Counted from the stretch's first letter, positions 1 through 9,141 are shown. The stretch is 46,315 nucleotides of DNA from Promethearchaeota archaeon Loki_b32 (GCA_005223125.1 NJBH01000006.1:1-46315); one strand, 5' to 3'. Notes: generated by a model not told the origin, from the sequence alone. Program-made: numbers and translations.

Positions 1-1
1 A

Positions 2-1480
2 ATAAAAAATAAATTGGATAATAAAATAATTATTATGGTTTCTGGTAGAATTATTCCGAAATTTTATCCAATTTTAGTCTATTTAGGAATAGATTTAATT
101 GATTGTTCTTATTCCATGTTTTTATCCGCCGAAAACTTCTATGATACAATAGAATATCTATTACCAATATATAAGGTTAAATATCTCCCATGTTCCTGTG
201 TAGCTTGTAAGGGTAAATTAAATTATCTATTTAATAAGAAACATTCTGGTGAAAAAATTGATTTATTGAGTTTACACAATTTAATTACAGCATCAAACTA
301 TATGAAAAAGATCAAACAATATTTAAATTATGAAGATTATCGAGTTTTTGTAGAAAAATCATCTTTGGATGAAACAAATTTAATTTCGATTTTAAAGATA
401 TTAGATAAAAAATATTTTAATTATCTTAAATATGAAACACCGATAATACAAAAAAGTAAAAATATAAGATGTCTTGGTCCTTCTTCATATAATAGGCCAG
501 ATTTCCAGCATTTCAGGGAAAATGCTATTAAAAATTTTGAACCTGAATCATGGACAAGATTAATTATTTTATTACCATGTTCTTCTAAAAAACCTTATTC
601 AAAATCAAAATCACATAAAGCATTTTATAATGTTATAAGAAAATTTTCAGAGTTTCCAGATTTTCAAGAGTTTATTTTAACATCACCATTAGGAGTCATA
701 CCAAGACAATTAGAGAATATTTATCCGGCGAATTCTTATGATATATCCGTAACGGGTGAATGGGATAATGAAGAAATAAATATTACCGCAGAAATGCTTA
801 TTAGAATGGTAGAAAAATACGAACCTGAGATTCCAATTCTATGTCATTTAAAAGATGGATATCTTGAAATTGCAAAGAAGGCTTCTTCTAAATTACCTCA
901 TAATTTTGTGTTCTCCGAAATTCAAGATAAAACAACTTCTATGGAATCACTCCAATCTCTAGAGAACTTAATTAAAGAAAATATAAACAAATTCCAAGTG
1001 AAAAGCGATAAAATTGAAAATATATCGAAATCTTGGATTAGGAAATTTGTTAAGATTTTAGATTATCAATTTGGTATTGGTTCGGGCACTAAAGTTATTC
1101 CTAATGGACTAAAACCGATTCGAGTTAGAGGTAATGATCAGATTGATTTAAAGGATTTAGAAACTCAAGAAAAATTAGGGGTATTTAAGTATTCAACAGG
1201 TCAAATTGTTTTAACCCTTCCAGGACTTAAAAGATTAATTCAAACGCCAAATTCTATTAATTCAAACTATATTGTTTTTAATGGAGAAGAAATACGTGGA
1301 AATACTTTATTTCGAAAGGGTGTTTTAGATTATAGCTTGGATCTTATCCCGAACAGTCAGGTAGTGATAGTTGACGAAGCAAAGAAAAAGATAATTGGCA
1401 GTGGAGAGTTAATTGTAGGTTCTAATTTTATAAAAAATTCTAAAAGCGGGAGAATTGCAAAAATTTATGAATGGAAATAA
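2..1480 (+). CDS. arcS: Archaeosine synthase ArcS (TgtA2), 5' end cut by window
   Basis: ArcS adds lysine to the preQ0 base that TgtA has placed at position 15 of archaeal tRNA, the first step from preQ0 to archaeosine. The frame is open to the left edge, and the first residues already align inside a TGT-type barrel, so the N-terminal part lies outside the window. The TTG at 14 is only the first possible start in the window. Numbering from that TTG, the TGT-like zinc site is intact (C60, C62, C65 and H88). The ArcS signature, PCS-x2-KPYS-x-SKSHK, follows near residues 190-205, and a PUA RNA-binding domain ends the protein (about 400-488). The stop overlaps the next gene, RaSEA, which acts on the ArcS product. 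Assignment is firm from the ArcS motif plus partner. Confidence 0.9.
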   Translation: MKNKLDNKIIIMVSGRIIPKFYPILVYLGIDLIDCSYSMFLSAENFYDTIEYLLPIYKVKYLPCSCVACKGKLNYLFNKKHSGEKIDLLSLHNLITASNYMKKIKQYLNYEDYRVFVEKSSLDETNLISILKILDKKYFNYLKYETPIIQKSKNIRCLGPSSYNRPDFQHFRENAIKNFEPESWTRLIILLPCSSKKPYSKSKSHKAFYNVIRKFSEFPDFQEFILTSPLGVIPRQLENIYPANSYDISVTGEWDNEEINITAEMLIRMVEKYEPEIPILCHLKDGYLEIAKKASSKLPHNFVFSEIQDKTTSMESLQSLENLIKENINKFQVKSDKIENISKSWIRKFVKILDYQFGIGSGTKVIPNGLKPIRVRGNDQIDLKDLETQEKLGVFKYSTGQIVLTLPGLKRLIQTPNSINSNYIVFNGEEIRGNTLFRKGVLDYSLDLIPNSQVVIVDEAKKKIIGSGELIVGSNFIKNSKSGRIAKIYEWK

Positions 1481-2567
1481 GGATCTATTGGTAGATCGTA
1501 CATCTCTGATTGAGAAAATTTATTCAATTAAACAAAATGCTCAAAAAAGGAGAACTAATTATAGGGAAGGACAATTAAATCGTCCAGTTAGTTTTTGGAT
1601 AAAAGAAGATAGACTTATAAGTGAAATAGGAAAGGATTTCACAATTATTTTACGAACTAGAGGATGTAGTTGGGCATTAAGTGAACACGGAGGGTGTTCT
1701 ATGTGTGGTTATTATCTAGATGCCAACAAAAAAGATGTATCAGCTACTCAAATAATAAATCAGTTTGATCATGCTTTTGATGATAAGATAAATGAAATCA
1801 CACAAGATTCCAACAATTTTATACTTAAAATATTCAACTCTGGAAGCTTTTTGGATGAAATTGAAATACCTAAAAACGTTCGAAATTACATCCTTGAAAA
1901 AATCTCAAAAGTAGAAAAAATTAAGGAGATTGTTATTGAATCTCGAGTTGAGTACATAACTTCGGAAAAATTAGTAGAAATAAATCAATTTCTTGACAAC
2001 AAACATATTGAAATTGCTGTTGGGCTTGAAACTGTAAATGATTATATTAGAAATTGTTATATAAATAAAGGAGTTTTATTTAAAGATTTTAAAAATGTTT
2101 TAAATCTATGTAAAGACCATGGTGTTGGTGTAAAAGTATATCTATTATTTAAACCGCTTTTTTTAAATGAACAAGCGGCAATTGATGATTGTATCAATTC
2201 TATACAAACATTAATAAGTTTAGGAGTGAATTCAATATCAATCAATCCAATGAATATTCAAAAAGGAACTCTTGTAGAACAATTATGGTCCCAGAATAGA
2301 TACAAACCACCATGGTTTTATTCACTTTTTAAATGTTTAAAAAAATCAGTCAATGGAAAAGACTTAGAAAAAACACGACTTTTGTGTGATCCTTCTGGAG
2401 CCGGTACAAAAAGAGGAATTCATAATTGCTTGAAGAGGGAATGTGAAAGTTCAGCAAAAGAAAGACTTAAACATTTTGTTCTCTCTCAGGATTTGAGCGA
2501 GTTAGATCGAAATGGATATGAATGTACCTGTAAGAAAAAGTATACCTTGAAGAAAGTTTTTTACTGA
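1467..2567 (+). CDS. Radical SAM archaeosine enzyme RaSEA
   Basis: RaSEA converts the lysine adduct made by ArcS into the amidine of archaeosine on tRNA, as a radical-SAM lyase working with ArcS. The protein has an Elp3-like cluster motif, C-x9-C-x2-C (RTRGC ... GGCSMCGYY, about residues 67-83), followed by a TIM-barrel with a GLET segment and a Cys-rich C-terminus (CLKREC, CTCKKK). At about 366 aa it matches the family size. I chose ATG 1467, which overlaps the arcS stop by 14 bases. An in-frame TTG at 1455, just after GGGAG, is the alternative start. The overlap implies translational coupling with ArcS, consistent with the two acting as a complex. Confidence 0.88.
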   Translation: MNGNKDLLVDRTSLIEKIYSIKQNAQKRRTNYREGQLNRPVSFWIKEDRLISEIGKDFTIILRTRGCSWALSEHGGCSMCGYYLDANKKDVSATQIINQFDHAFDDKINEITQDSNNFILKIFNSGSFLDEIEIPKNVRNYILEKISKVEKIKEIVIESRVEYITSEKLVEINQFLDNKHIEIAVGLETVNDYIRNCYINKGVLFKDFKNVLNLCKDHGVGVKVYLLFKPLFLNEQAAIDDCINSIQTLISLGVNSISINPMNIQKGTLVEQLWSQNRYKPPWFYSLFKCLKKSVNGKDLEKTRLLCDPSGAGTKRGIHNCLKRECESSAKERLKHFVLSQDLSELDRNGYECTCKKKYTLKKVFY

Positions 2568-2643
2568 AAAGTTATGCATGAGAAATGAAAATCTCAAAAG
2601 TATATGGGGTGTATTATATTGATTCTTATTATTCAATAATGAG

Positions 2644-2705
2644 TAACTTTGGAAGGATTCGAACCTCCGACCAAAGCAATGCTCTACTAACTAAGCAACA
2701 AAGAC
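2644..2705 (-). pseudogene. Degenerate tRNA-like sequence lacking an anticodon arm
   Basis: Read on the minus strand, this is a tRNA with a recognisable D arm (GCTT ... GTAGAGC) and a canonical T arm (GGAGG-TTCGAAT-CCTTC). The acceptor halves GTCTTTG and CAAAGTT pair at 5 of 7 positions plus one G-U. Only about 11 nt lie between the D and T stems where 22 are expected, and no complementary anticodon stem is present, so the anticodon arm is missing. I see a tRNA remnant rather than a working tRNA; an intron would add bases, not remove them. It lies downstream of the archaeosine genes, probably by coincidence. Confidence 0.55.
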
Positions 2706-2926
2706 TTTGATTAAAAAATAGAATATAAGAAATATTTATATTAAAAAACTGATCAGATTTATTAAATTGAACATTCTAGATTAAATCTTGAAAAATGAAA
2801 TCTAATTATACTCCATATCATGGGAACCAATGAATCAGGGATCTTGAATCAATCCATCCTCCCGATTGCCACAAGATCAGCAACTTATAGGATGACGATG
2901 ATAATGGAAAAAAAACCTATAGGATT

Positions 2927-3424
2927 TTATCTTGAAGGTTTCTTTAGCTTTCTACTTAGAATCATTGAGATTAAGCAAATAATGCTGATTAAAAGGAATA
3001 GATTATATCCGAAAATAGTAGGTTCGCCTTTTTTAGGATTTTCTATGACGATCTTTATATAATTAGAAATACTTTGCCCATAATTATTACGAGCAACAAC
3101 TATAAAATAATAGGTACCTATAGGATAATCCGTTAATGCAAGCGAACGATCCTTGGTTTCATTTAATAGTAGAGTTAGACTACCATTTATGACAGTTATT
3201 TCCTCAGAATGTTGATAAACAGAATAATTTGAGGCTCTATCAGCAATAGTCCAAGTTAAAATAAAATTTCCATCTGTATCTAGATTTCCCGCATTAGATG
3301 ATAACACAAAAGGATCAGGAGGTTGAGTCTTTACAGAAAGTTCATAATTCTGAATACGAGCAATCAACGGATAATAGTCAAGATAAAAAATAATGTTAAA
3401 TGAGATTAAAAATCTTAATATCAA
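2927..3424 (-). CDS. Small fibronectin-III-like membrane-anchored protein
   Basis: This 165-aa protein starts with a hydrophobic segment (about residues 3-22, signal-like). A beta-rich domain follows with the look of a fibronectin type III or Ig-like fold (ILTWTIA near 55, GTYYFIVVARNNYG near 103-116). It ends with a transmembrane helix (about 139-158) and a short basic tail (RKLKKPSR). That arrangement predicts an exposed domain held by a C-terminal anchor. Large surface proteins of Asgard archaea often end this way, so the gene could be the surviving C-terminal piece of a longer one; nothing upstream in frame supports that directly. No specific function can be assigned. Confidence 0.6.
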   Translation of the reverse strand: MILRFLISFNIIFYLDYYPLIARIQNYELSVKTQPPDPFVLSSNAGNLDTDGNFILTWTIADRASNYSVYQHSEEITVINGSLTLLLNETKDRSLALTDYPIGTYYFIVVARNNYGQSISNYIKIVIENPKKGEPTIFGYNLFLLISIICLISMILSRKLKKPSR

Positions 3425-3662
3425 GCCAGATTCCTTCTTTATTTTATGTCTTTTTATCTACATATTTGTACCATAATGTTTTCAAGAAATAACCTCAAAT
3501 GTCAGATAGTCATATTAAAAGATGCAGATGATCTCCTTAAAAATACCAATTACAAAAAAATTACTCATAGTAATCTTTTTCAGGGAATTTTTCCAAAAAA
3601 ACTCTTTTTAGATTATTAGTCCCTTAATTTACCTTTTTGTAACAATGGGAAATAAAAACCAT

Positions 3663-3676
3663 TATATTTAAATATT
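3663..3676 (+). promoter_or_regulatory. TATA-like element upstream of gar1-tfb
   Basis: TATATTTAAATATT, a good archaeal TATA-box match, lies about 50 bases before the gar1 start. No other gene lies between. Start of transcription is inferred, not seen. Confidence 0.4.
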
Positions 3677-3723
3677 AGCAACCATCATTTATTTTAATTT
3701 CATCCACTCAGCAAGGGGATCTC

Positions 3724-3978
3724 TTGAAAAAGAACTGGGTTAAATTGAATCTATTCTATATTGGACAATCAACAAAGAAACATCAAATCTTTAGAGCAAA
3801 ACAATGGAATAAGAGCTTAGAAAAGATTTTTAAAAACATAATTTATAATGAAAAATACGAAAAAATTGGATTTATTAAAGATATATTTGGTCCTATAAAT
3901 TTTCCCTTTATCTCTATAAAAATCTTACCTAATCAATCCTTTAACCCTAATGATAAATTCTTCACTAAGGTAGCCTAG
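3724..3978 (+). CDS. gar1: H/ACA RNP subunit Gar1
   Basis: Gar1 belongs to the H/ACA ribonucleoprotein (with Cbf5, Nop10 and L7Ae) that pseudouridylates rRNA; it helps release substrate by binding the Cbf5 thumb loop. The short protein (84 aa) carries the Gar1 core, KIGFIKDIFGPINFPFISIK at about residues 47-66, matching the family pattern G-x-V-x-DIFGP-x3-PY-x-x-VK. It ends soon after, as archaeal Gar1 proteins do. The start is TTG, preceded by GGGGAT at suitable spacing. The transcription factor B gene follows in the same direction; gar1 next to tfb is an arrangement known from many archaea and supports the call. Confidence 0.85.
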   Translation: MKKNWVKLNLFYIGQSTKKHQIFRAKQWNKSLEKIFKNIIYNEKYEKIGFIKDIFGPINFPFISIKILPNQSFNPNDKFFTKVA

Positions 3979-4032
3979 TATTTTTAAAAGCTTTTTAAAT
4001 TAAAAAAATATTTTAAAAAAAAGGTGTGTTTT

Positions 4033-5001
4033 ATTTCAAGTTGGAAAGAAGTGAGTCCAGAATTAGATGAACAGCTAAATTCTGAAAGCAATATATGTAC
4101 CGAATGCGGGGAAGATATTTTTTTTGATGAAAATAGAGGATTAATAGTCTGTGAAGAATGTGGTTTAGTTCATTCAGAAAAACATATTGATCGTGGACCA
4201 GAATGGAGAGCTTTTGATGCTGAACAGAAAAAGAAGAGAACACGCACTGGTGCTCCGATGACTTATATGATACATGATAAAGGGCTTAGTACAATGATAG
4301 ATTGGAAAAATCGAGATATCTTTGGCAAGGAAATACCCGCAAAATTAAGAGGACAAATATATAGACTTCGTAAATGGCAAAGCCGTATTAGAGTATCTGA
4401 CGCAACTGAAAGGAATCTTACATTTGCTTTGAGTGAACTTGATCGTATGGCTTCAAATTTAGATCTCCAAAAAAATTTGCGAGAATGCTCAGCTAAAATA
4501 TATCGAGATGCCGTTAAAGCCCATTTAATTCGTGGTAGAAGTATAGAAGGGGTTGCTGCTGCTAGTTTATATGCCGCTTGCAGAATGTATAAAGTCCCAC
4601 GCACTTTAAACGAGATAGCTGAAGTAGCTCGTGTAGATAAGAAGGAAATTGGGCGATCTTTTAGATTTATTTCAAATAAATTAGAATTAAACTTAAATCC
4701 TACAAAACCTTTGGATTTTCTTACAAGATTTATATCAGAATTAGAGTTAACTAATAAATGCCAAAAAATGGCAAAAGTAATAATTAGAATGGCAGAAGAA
4801 AGAGGTTTAACTTCTGGAAGAGGTCCAACTGGAGTTTGTGCTGCGGCTATTTATGCTTCGTCTATTTTAACAAATGAAAGGAGAACTCAAAGGAAAATAG
4901 CACGTATAAGCTGTGTAACTGAAGTAACAGTTCGCAATCGTTTCAGTGAACTTGTGGAAAATCTTAACTTGGAATCTCATTTAAAAAAAAGCCATAAATG
5001 A
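4033..5001 (+). CDS. tfb: Transcription initiation factor IIB (TFB), probable AUU start
   Basis: TFB bridges TBP-bound promoter DNA and RNA polymerase. An N-terminal zinc ribbon (CTEC ... CEEC) is followed by the B-finger region ([11 protein letters not shown]) and two cyclin-like repeats that bind TBP and BRE. All parts are present at the usual length (about 322 aa). A GTG at 4024 opens the frame, but it lies inside AAGGTG (4021-4026), which is a good Shine-Dalgarno sequence. The in-frame ATT at 4033 sits six bases after it and gives the N-terminus M-SSWKEV. GTG 4051, after GGAAAG, is another possible start. Co-oriented with gar1 54 bases upstream. Confidence 0.93.
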   Translation: MSSWKEVSPELDEQLNSESNICTECGEDIFFDENRGLIVCEECGLVHSEKHIDRGPEWRAFDAEQKKKRTRTGAPMTYMIHDKGLSTMIDWKNRDIFGKEIPAKLRGQIYRLRKWQSRIRVSDATERNLTFALSELDRMASNLDLQKNLRECSAKIYRDAVKAHLIRGRSIEGVAAASLYAACRMYKVPRTLNEIAEVARVDKKEIGRSFRFISNKLELNLNPTKPLDFLTRFISELELTNKCQKMAKVIIRMAEERGLTSGRGPTGVCAAAIYASSILTNERRTQRKIARISCVTEVTVRNRFSELVENLNLESHLKKSHK

Positions 5002-5179
5002 CTAAACATGATATTTTTTTACATTTTACAGGAAGACTAAATCATCATATTATTTGGAATTTTTTTCATAATATCTTAGTAATATTGGCGATATGTCTTA
5101 TTTTGCTAAAATTCATGCGTTCTTTAACGATAGAATGATATCATCTTCATATTATAGCATTTAATGATATTTTATCAAC

Positions 5180-5557
5180 ATGATCATATTAGATCATATT
5201 AATGGATTAGGTGTTGTAATATTGGATAATCTAATTAACGAGAGTGAAGTAAAGTATTTCTTATACAGGATAGAAAAAAACTTTCCTAATTTTGTTGCGG
5301 GGATAATTACTGATAGACATGGGTTCCCTGTTGCTTCAAAAATCTCAAATAAATTGTGGATTCTTGAAAACACTTTAGCTTTATCCGCGATTACTAAAAA
5401 TAAAGTGTTTATAGAAGACTCTAAGCTAGTACAAATTAAACGAGATTTAGATAAATCAAAAAATTACAAGTTGTTGATATTATTACAAAAGTCTAAGGAA
5501 TATAAGAGTCGTTTAAAACCGTTAAAATCTTTAATTAAATCGCAGGATCTTTTCTAA
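5180..5557 (+). CDS. Divergent Roadblock/LC7-like protein
   Basis: This 125-aa protein has a Roadblock/LC7 core in its middle: FVAGIITDRHGFPVASK (about residues 38-54) followed by a helix beginning ENTLALSAI. This is the strand-turn-strand pattern with D-x-x-G-x-P-x-A-S seen in bacterial MglB and archaeal Roadblock proteins. Asgard archaea carry many such proteins, thought to pair with small Ras-like GTPases. The last 35 residues are basic and not typical of the family. The ATG start has no strong ribosome-binding site. A second Roadblock gene follows 207 bases downstream on the same strand, so the two may form a heterodimer; that is inference. Confidence 0.6.
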   Translation: MIILDHINGLGVVILDNLINESEVKYFLYRIEKNFPNFVAGIITDRHGFPVASKISNKLWILENTLALSAITKNKVFIEDSKLVQIKRDLDKSKNYKLLILLQKSKEYKSRLKPLKSLIKSQDLF

Positions 5558-5764
5558 GAATAATATTTACTGAAAAGAATTTAAAATTATTCTTTATCGC
5601 GAACCGTAGAAAAATAACTAGTTTACTTAAATTTTTATATTTAGAATTTCTTCATTATCTAAAGTAGGTGTAAGGTAAAAATATAAAGATAAGTTTAAAT
5701 AAATATTTTTTAACCTTAAAGAAACTGTCAATAAAAGATAATAAATTAATAGGTTGACTACTAT

Positions 5765-6235
5765 TTGAATTATTCCGAGGACGAGCTTAGATTAAAGAAG
5801 ATTTTAACTACAATTATCAATAGTACACTAGGACTAAAATATGCTCTTTTGACTGATGATACAGGAATAACTATTTTAAGTCAATCTAAATTTAAATTTT
5901 CTGAAGATAATGGGACTTCCGTAGAGAAAATTGGCGCCATTGGAGGTGCTGTTTTTGTAGCTGGCGAAGAACAGGGTCATATTTTAGGATATGGATCCAT
6001 CAATCTCCAAATAACCGAATATTTTGAGGGAATGATTTTTTCAATGAAAGTTGGTAAAGGAGTGTTGTGTATTGTGGCGGACAAGAATGCACAAATAGGA
6101 TTTATCAGAGCAATTATGAAAAAATGGGGACCCTTAATCGGTGAAATTTTAGGCAGATATCTTCAAGCCGATCAGGCAGAACTCGGAAAAGAAATGAAAG
6201 AACTATTTAGATCTGATTCTATGGGTATGTTATAG
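5765..6235 (+). CDS. Roadblock/LC7-domain protein
   Basis: This 156-aa protein fits the Roadblock/LC7 family. An N-terminal helix (EDELRLKKILTTIIN) leads to strands around YALLTDDTGITILSQ, a Gly/Ala-rich helix (IGAIGGAVFVAGEEQG), then GKGVLCIVADKNAQIG and a long C-terminal helix. Such proteins are regulatory platforms for small GTPases; no GTPase gene lies nearby in this window. The start is TTG at 5765. Upstream, TTTAAATAAATATTTTT (about 5694-5710) is a plausible TATA region, so the gene may have its own promoter. The downstream neighbour is non-coding structured sequence. Confidence 0.75.
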   Translation: MNYSEDELRLKKILTTIINSTLGLKYALLTDDTGITILSQSKFKFSEDNGTSVEKIGAIGGAVFVAGEEQGHILGYGSINLQITEYFEGMIFSMKVGKGVLCIVADKNAQIGFIRAIMKKWGPLIGEILGRYLQADQAELGKEMKELFRSDSMGML

Positions 6236-6339
6236 AACAAGTCTGTCTTTTTAAAAGCAGATTCTGTAATTGACTTAATTTTTTCAAGAGAAAAATGGCA
6301 ATAATAACATTTTTATTTTCAATACTCTATTATAATACT

Positions 6340-6638
6340 GGGAAAGCGATGATGGAATAACCGCTTCTTCGAGGACTCATATGAATAAAAAATGATTATG
6401 CAGTGCAAAACGATGCGAATATTCGGAGTTTAATAATCAATAAATGCAAAATTAAAATGGGCTTTTTACTGAGCAATGGTAAAAACCACAGCAATGAAGC
6501 TAAAGTCAGCAACCCAGATTGCAGACATGATTATGTCCCAAAGTCAAATGCCTGACACGAGAGAACGTCTTTGATCTAAAGGGAAGATTTCCTTAAAATG
6601 AAAAAGACCGTGTTAGTGTTTCAGGCGACATACTTCCC
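6340..6638 (+). ncRNA. Candidate structured RNA, about 299 nt, unassigned
   Basis: No credible ORF occupies this region, but several helices stack along it. A closing helix pairs GGGAA (6340-6344) with TTCCC (6634-6638). AAGCG/CGCTT makes a 5' hairpin (about 6344-6366). TTTTTAC (6463-6469) pairs with GTAAAAA (6479-6485). GACAT-GATT-ATGTC is at 6524-6537. A long bipartite hairpin (6550-6626) contains GCCTGA/TCAGGC, CAC/GTG, GTCTTT/AAAGAC and AAGGGA/TTTCCT, with small bulges. TATA-like bases occur at about 6328-6337. I looked for RNase P and SRP RNA conserved cores and did not find them, so identity is open. Strand is inferred from flanking gene direction. Confidence 0.4.
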
Positions 6639-6862
6639 TAAATTATTAAAAAATGATTAAGTTATAAATTAACTTAAAAACCTATCCATATCCCCAACCC
6701 CACGTTTTACTGAATTAGTCAGTGATTTATAAAAATAACCTTTATATGGTAATCTGATTCCAGTGTTGTTGGTTTTGGTTAGCCTGTTATTAATCGTTTC
6801 GACAATTATTTTATTATTTGCAGTCTAACATTTTTGGAGAAATAATGGCATCAAAACTGTTT

Positions 6863-7357
6863 TTAAGAGAAAGGAAAAGGATCTTTTTTATTTACACCTT
6901 TAATTCTATCTTCGATTCTTGATATCAAACTAGTTAAACAATCAAAGAGAATTTTTCTTATTTGTTCATAAGTAATATCGATTTCTATATCATTACTATT
7001 ACGAAAATCGTCATCTTTATAAAGTGATTTAAATACATTTTTAGTTTTAAGGATTTTATAAGAGCTATCTACTATAAACGCATACATGCTTTCACTTTCA
7101 TATTCTTTTTTCATTATTAGTGAAAGCATGACAAATTCTTTTTTCCCACGTGCCCATTCAGAAGGGATCTCGAAATTAAAATTGATGATTTTCTTTTTTT
7201 TAGTAATGAGAACAATTTCAAAAAAGGTTTCATCAATTTCCAAATCGAAAAACTTCAATAATCTATTTATAATGTCTTCTTCAAGTTTTTCATTAGGATA
7301 TGACATCAATACACTTGGACCTTTAATTTGATGAAAATAAGTAAGGACTAAGTGCAT
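6863..7357 (-). CDS. Longin-like domain protein (Asgard type)
   Basis: This 164-aa protein begins MHLVLTYFHQIKGPSVLMSY, the beta-strand opening of longin/SRX-type domains in which a short strand is followed by a GP turn. The middle has further strands (FEIVLITKKKKI, FVMLSLIMKK, MYAFIVDS) and the C-terminus is a long helix (YEQIRKILFDCLTSLISRIEDRI). Longin domains serve as platforms for GTPases or membrane-trafficking factors in eukaryotes and are expanded in Asgard archaea. The fold call rests on pattern only. The gene is transcribed toward the structured RNA and follows the ECF cassette on the same strand at a gap of 81 bases. Confidence 0.45.
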   Translation of the reverse strand: MHLVLTYFHQIKGPSVLMSYPNEKLEEDIINRLLKFFDLEIDETFFEIVLITKKKKIINFNFEIPSEWARGKKEFVMLSLIMKKEYESESMYAFIVDSSYKILKTKNVFKSLYKDDDFRNSNDIEIDITYEQIRKILFDCLTSLISRIEDRIKGVNKKDPFPFS

Positions 7358-7438
7358 AATTTTTTACCAAAAGTTTATTAAAATATAAATTTAGAAAATT
7401 TAAAATTAATTTAATAGAAAAGGATTTAATTGAATTTA

Positions 7439-8194
7439 CTAATAATATTTTTTTATTAATAATAGAATATCATCATATGATCCTAGCAATTGCTTAACAT
7501 TTGAATTTCCTAATCCTTTACGAGGTGCACCACCAAAAATAATCCGCCCATTTTCAAGCATAAGCATTTTTTTTGCCCAATGTTCAATGAAAAATAAATT
7601 ATGAGATGTAAAGAGTATTGTTATCCCATTTTCTTTTCTTAGATTCTCTAGGATTTTAAGATGATTGTAAATTGATTTAAAGTCAAGATTTGCAAAAGGT
7701 TCATCTAATATTAACAATCTAGGTTTCATTGCTAACAAACCGGCCAAAGCTGCTCTTTTTCTTTGACCCCAAGAAAGATTAAATGGGGAATAATTTTTAA
7801 ATTCTGATAATTGTACTGCTTCTAAAGCCCAATCAACTCTTCTTTTAACTTCTTTCTCATCAAGCTTTAAATTTCTTGCTCCAAAACTAATATCTTCTTC
7901 AATAGTTGGAGCAAATAATTGGTTATCAGGATTTTGGAATAAAAAACCAATTGATTTTCTAATCTCCCATAATTCTTGTTTATCTCTTGTAAGCGTATTA
8001 TTAAAAATCTTAACTTTTCCCGTTTGAGGTTTTAATAATCCAACTAATAACCTTAATAAAGTTGTTTTTCCTGAACCATTGTTTCCAGTAAGTCCACAAA
8101 TGACTTTTTCCTCTAGTTTAAAAGATATATTTTGTATTTTAAAACCCGAATTATAACTAAAATTCAAATTTTCTACTTCTACGGCATAATTAAT
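7439..8194 (-). CDS. cbiO: ECF transporter ATPase (CbiO/EcfA type), AUU start
   Basis: The energising ATPase of a metal ECF transporter. Walker A is GNNGSGKTT, the Q-loop is LFQNPDNQLFAPTIEEDI (the PDNQLF signature of CbiO/EcfA), the ABC signature is LSWGQRKRAAL, Walker B is LLILDEPFANLD, and the switch His is in TSHN. The first conventional start, TTG 8167, would delete the first strand of the fold. In-frame codons upstream read NYAVEVEN, the normal CbiO N-terminus, and begin at ATT 8194. That ATT lies seven bases after AAGGTG (8207-8202). It overlaps the cbiQ stop by 16 bases, indicating coupling. About 251 aa. Confidence 0.9.
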   Translation of the reverse strand: MNYAVEVENLNFSYNSGFKIQNISFKLEEKVICGLTGNNGSGKTTLLRLLVGLLKPQTGKVKIFNNTLTRDKQELWEIRKSIGFLFQNPDNQLFAPTIEEDISFGARNLKLDEKEVKRRVDWALEAVQLSEFKNYSPFNLSWGQRKRAALAGLLAMKPRLLILDEPFANLDFKSIYNHLKILENLRKENGITILFTSHNLFFIEHWAKKMLMLENGRIIFGGAPRKGLGNSNVKQLLGSYDDILLLIKKYY

Positions 8195-8982
8195 GTAAAT
8201 ACACCTTGATAAATTGATTCTAAATTAATTATAAAAATAAAACTAATGATCATGAATACGAATAAAACTAATAGCCCAACATCAGTTGCTTTCAATTTTT
8301 TTGGAGCAAATGTAATTTTACCAGAAAAACCTCGCATCTTTAGGCTTTCATATAGTTTTTCACTTCTTTCCATATTCATTATAATACTCTTGCCCATTAT
8401 ATAAGCGTGAGTCTTTAATTTTTGCCAATAAGAAGTGATTTTTTTACCTCTCATTTCTTGTGCTTCTAATATCTTTTTATTAGATCCTGCTAAGATAGGG
8501 ATATAATGTAACATTATTATTAAAGATCCTACAAAAAAAGATGGAATTCTTAATTTTGTTAAGGCTTCTATAAATTCTGAATAAGTTAAAGAAGAAAAAA
8601 ATGACATAAAAACAAATAAAGAGCAAAAAGCTCTTAGAAAAATAAGAGAAGCAAGATATAATCCTTCTTTATAAATTGTTATACTAATTCCAATATTAAA
8701 ATTATAAAAAACAGTCCCCCCCACGTATAATGGAATGAATACTGTCATTAAAAAAATAAAAGGGATAACTACTTTTAGTCTTGAAACAATTTCTATAATA
8801 TTTAATCGAAATAATAAATCAAAGGTTAAAATAACTAAGAAAATGGTAAATATTAGATAAAAATCTTTTATAACTAGAAAGGGTATTACTAAAATAAATG
8901 GTAAAATTAACCGAATTAATGGATGAATCTTATTTAAAGAATTTTTTGCTTCTTCATGTCTAAATGGTAATATTGTTTTCAA
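8179..8982 (-). CDS. cbiQ: ECF transporter transmembrane subunit (CbiQ/EcfT type)
   Basis: EcfT couples ATP hydrolysis by CbiO to the substrate-binding membrane protein. The 267-aa protein has about six hydrophobic helices and two cytoplasmic coupling-helix motifs of the x-R-G kind, EAQEMRG (about residues 172-178) and ESLKMRGFSG (about 212-221), which are diagnostic for this family. Its stop overlaps the start of cbiO. The substrate-specific component CbiM is divergently encoded about 160 bases away, so the whole transporter is here. The substrate is most likely cobalt or nickel, in line with the corrinoid and AcsC genes of the window. Confidence 0.88.
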   Translation of the reverse strand: MKTILPFRHEEAKNSLNKIHPLIRLILPFILVIPFLVIKDFYLIFTIFLVILTFDLLFRLNIIEIVSRLKVVIPFIFLMTVFIPLYVGGTVFYNFNIGISITIYKEGLYLASLIFLRAFCSLFVFMSFFSSLTYSEFIEALTKLRIPSFFVGSLIIMLHYIPILAGSNKKILEAQEMRGKKITSYWQKLKTHAYIMGKSIIMNMERSEKLYESLKMRGFSGKITFAPKKLKATDVGLLVLFVFMIISFIFIINLESIYQGVFTLIMP

Positions 8983-9141
8983 CTTATTAGACCTCTTTGA
9001 TTTTGTGTTTTGAAATAATTTAATTAAGTTTCATACTAGATTCTAATTTTTTCATATTATTTAATAATGATACTAAATTATGAAAAAATATTATTTATTC
9101 CAAAAAAATTAATCGATAATAAAATAAAGGTTAAAAAAAAA

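Noticed and set aside
2820-3062. 80-aa plus-strand frame antisense to the fibronectin-like gene
   Set aside because: Composition and lack of any motif suggest a shadow frame; the minus-strand frame shows a clear domain and membrane anchor.
6340-6638. RNase P RNA or SRP RNA as identity of the structured RNA
   Set aside because: The conserved core motifs of either RNA were not found by eye; left as unassigned.
6845-6922. 25-codon frame starting MASKLFLRERKR after GGAG
   Set aside because: Good ribosome-binding site, but very short and running into the 3' end of the convergent longin-like gene; at most a gene stub.
8983-9066. Cobalamin riboswitch or NikR site before the cobalt transporter
   Set aside because: No B12-box-like sequence or convincing dyad; TCATAC-like words occur but without symmetry.
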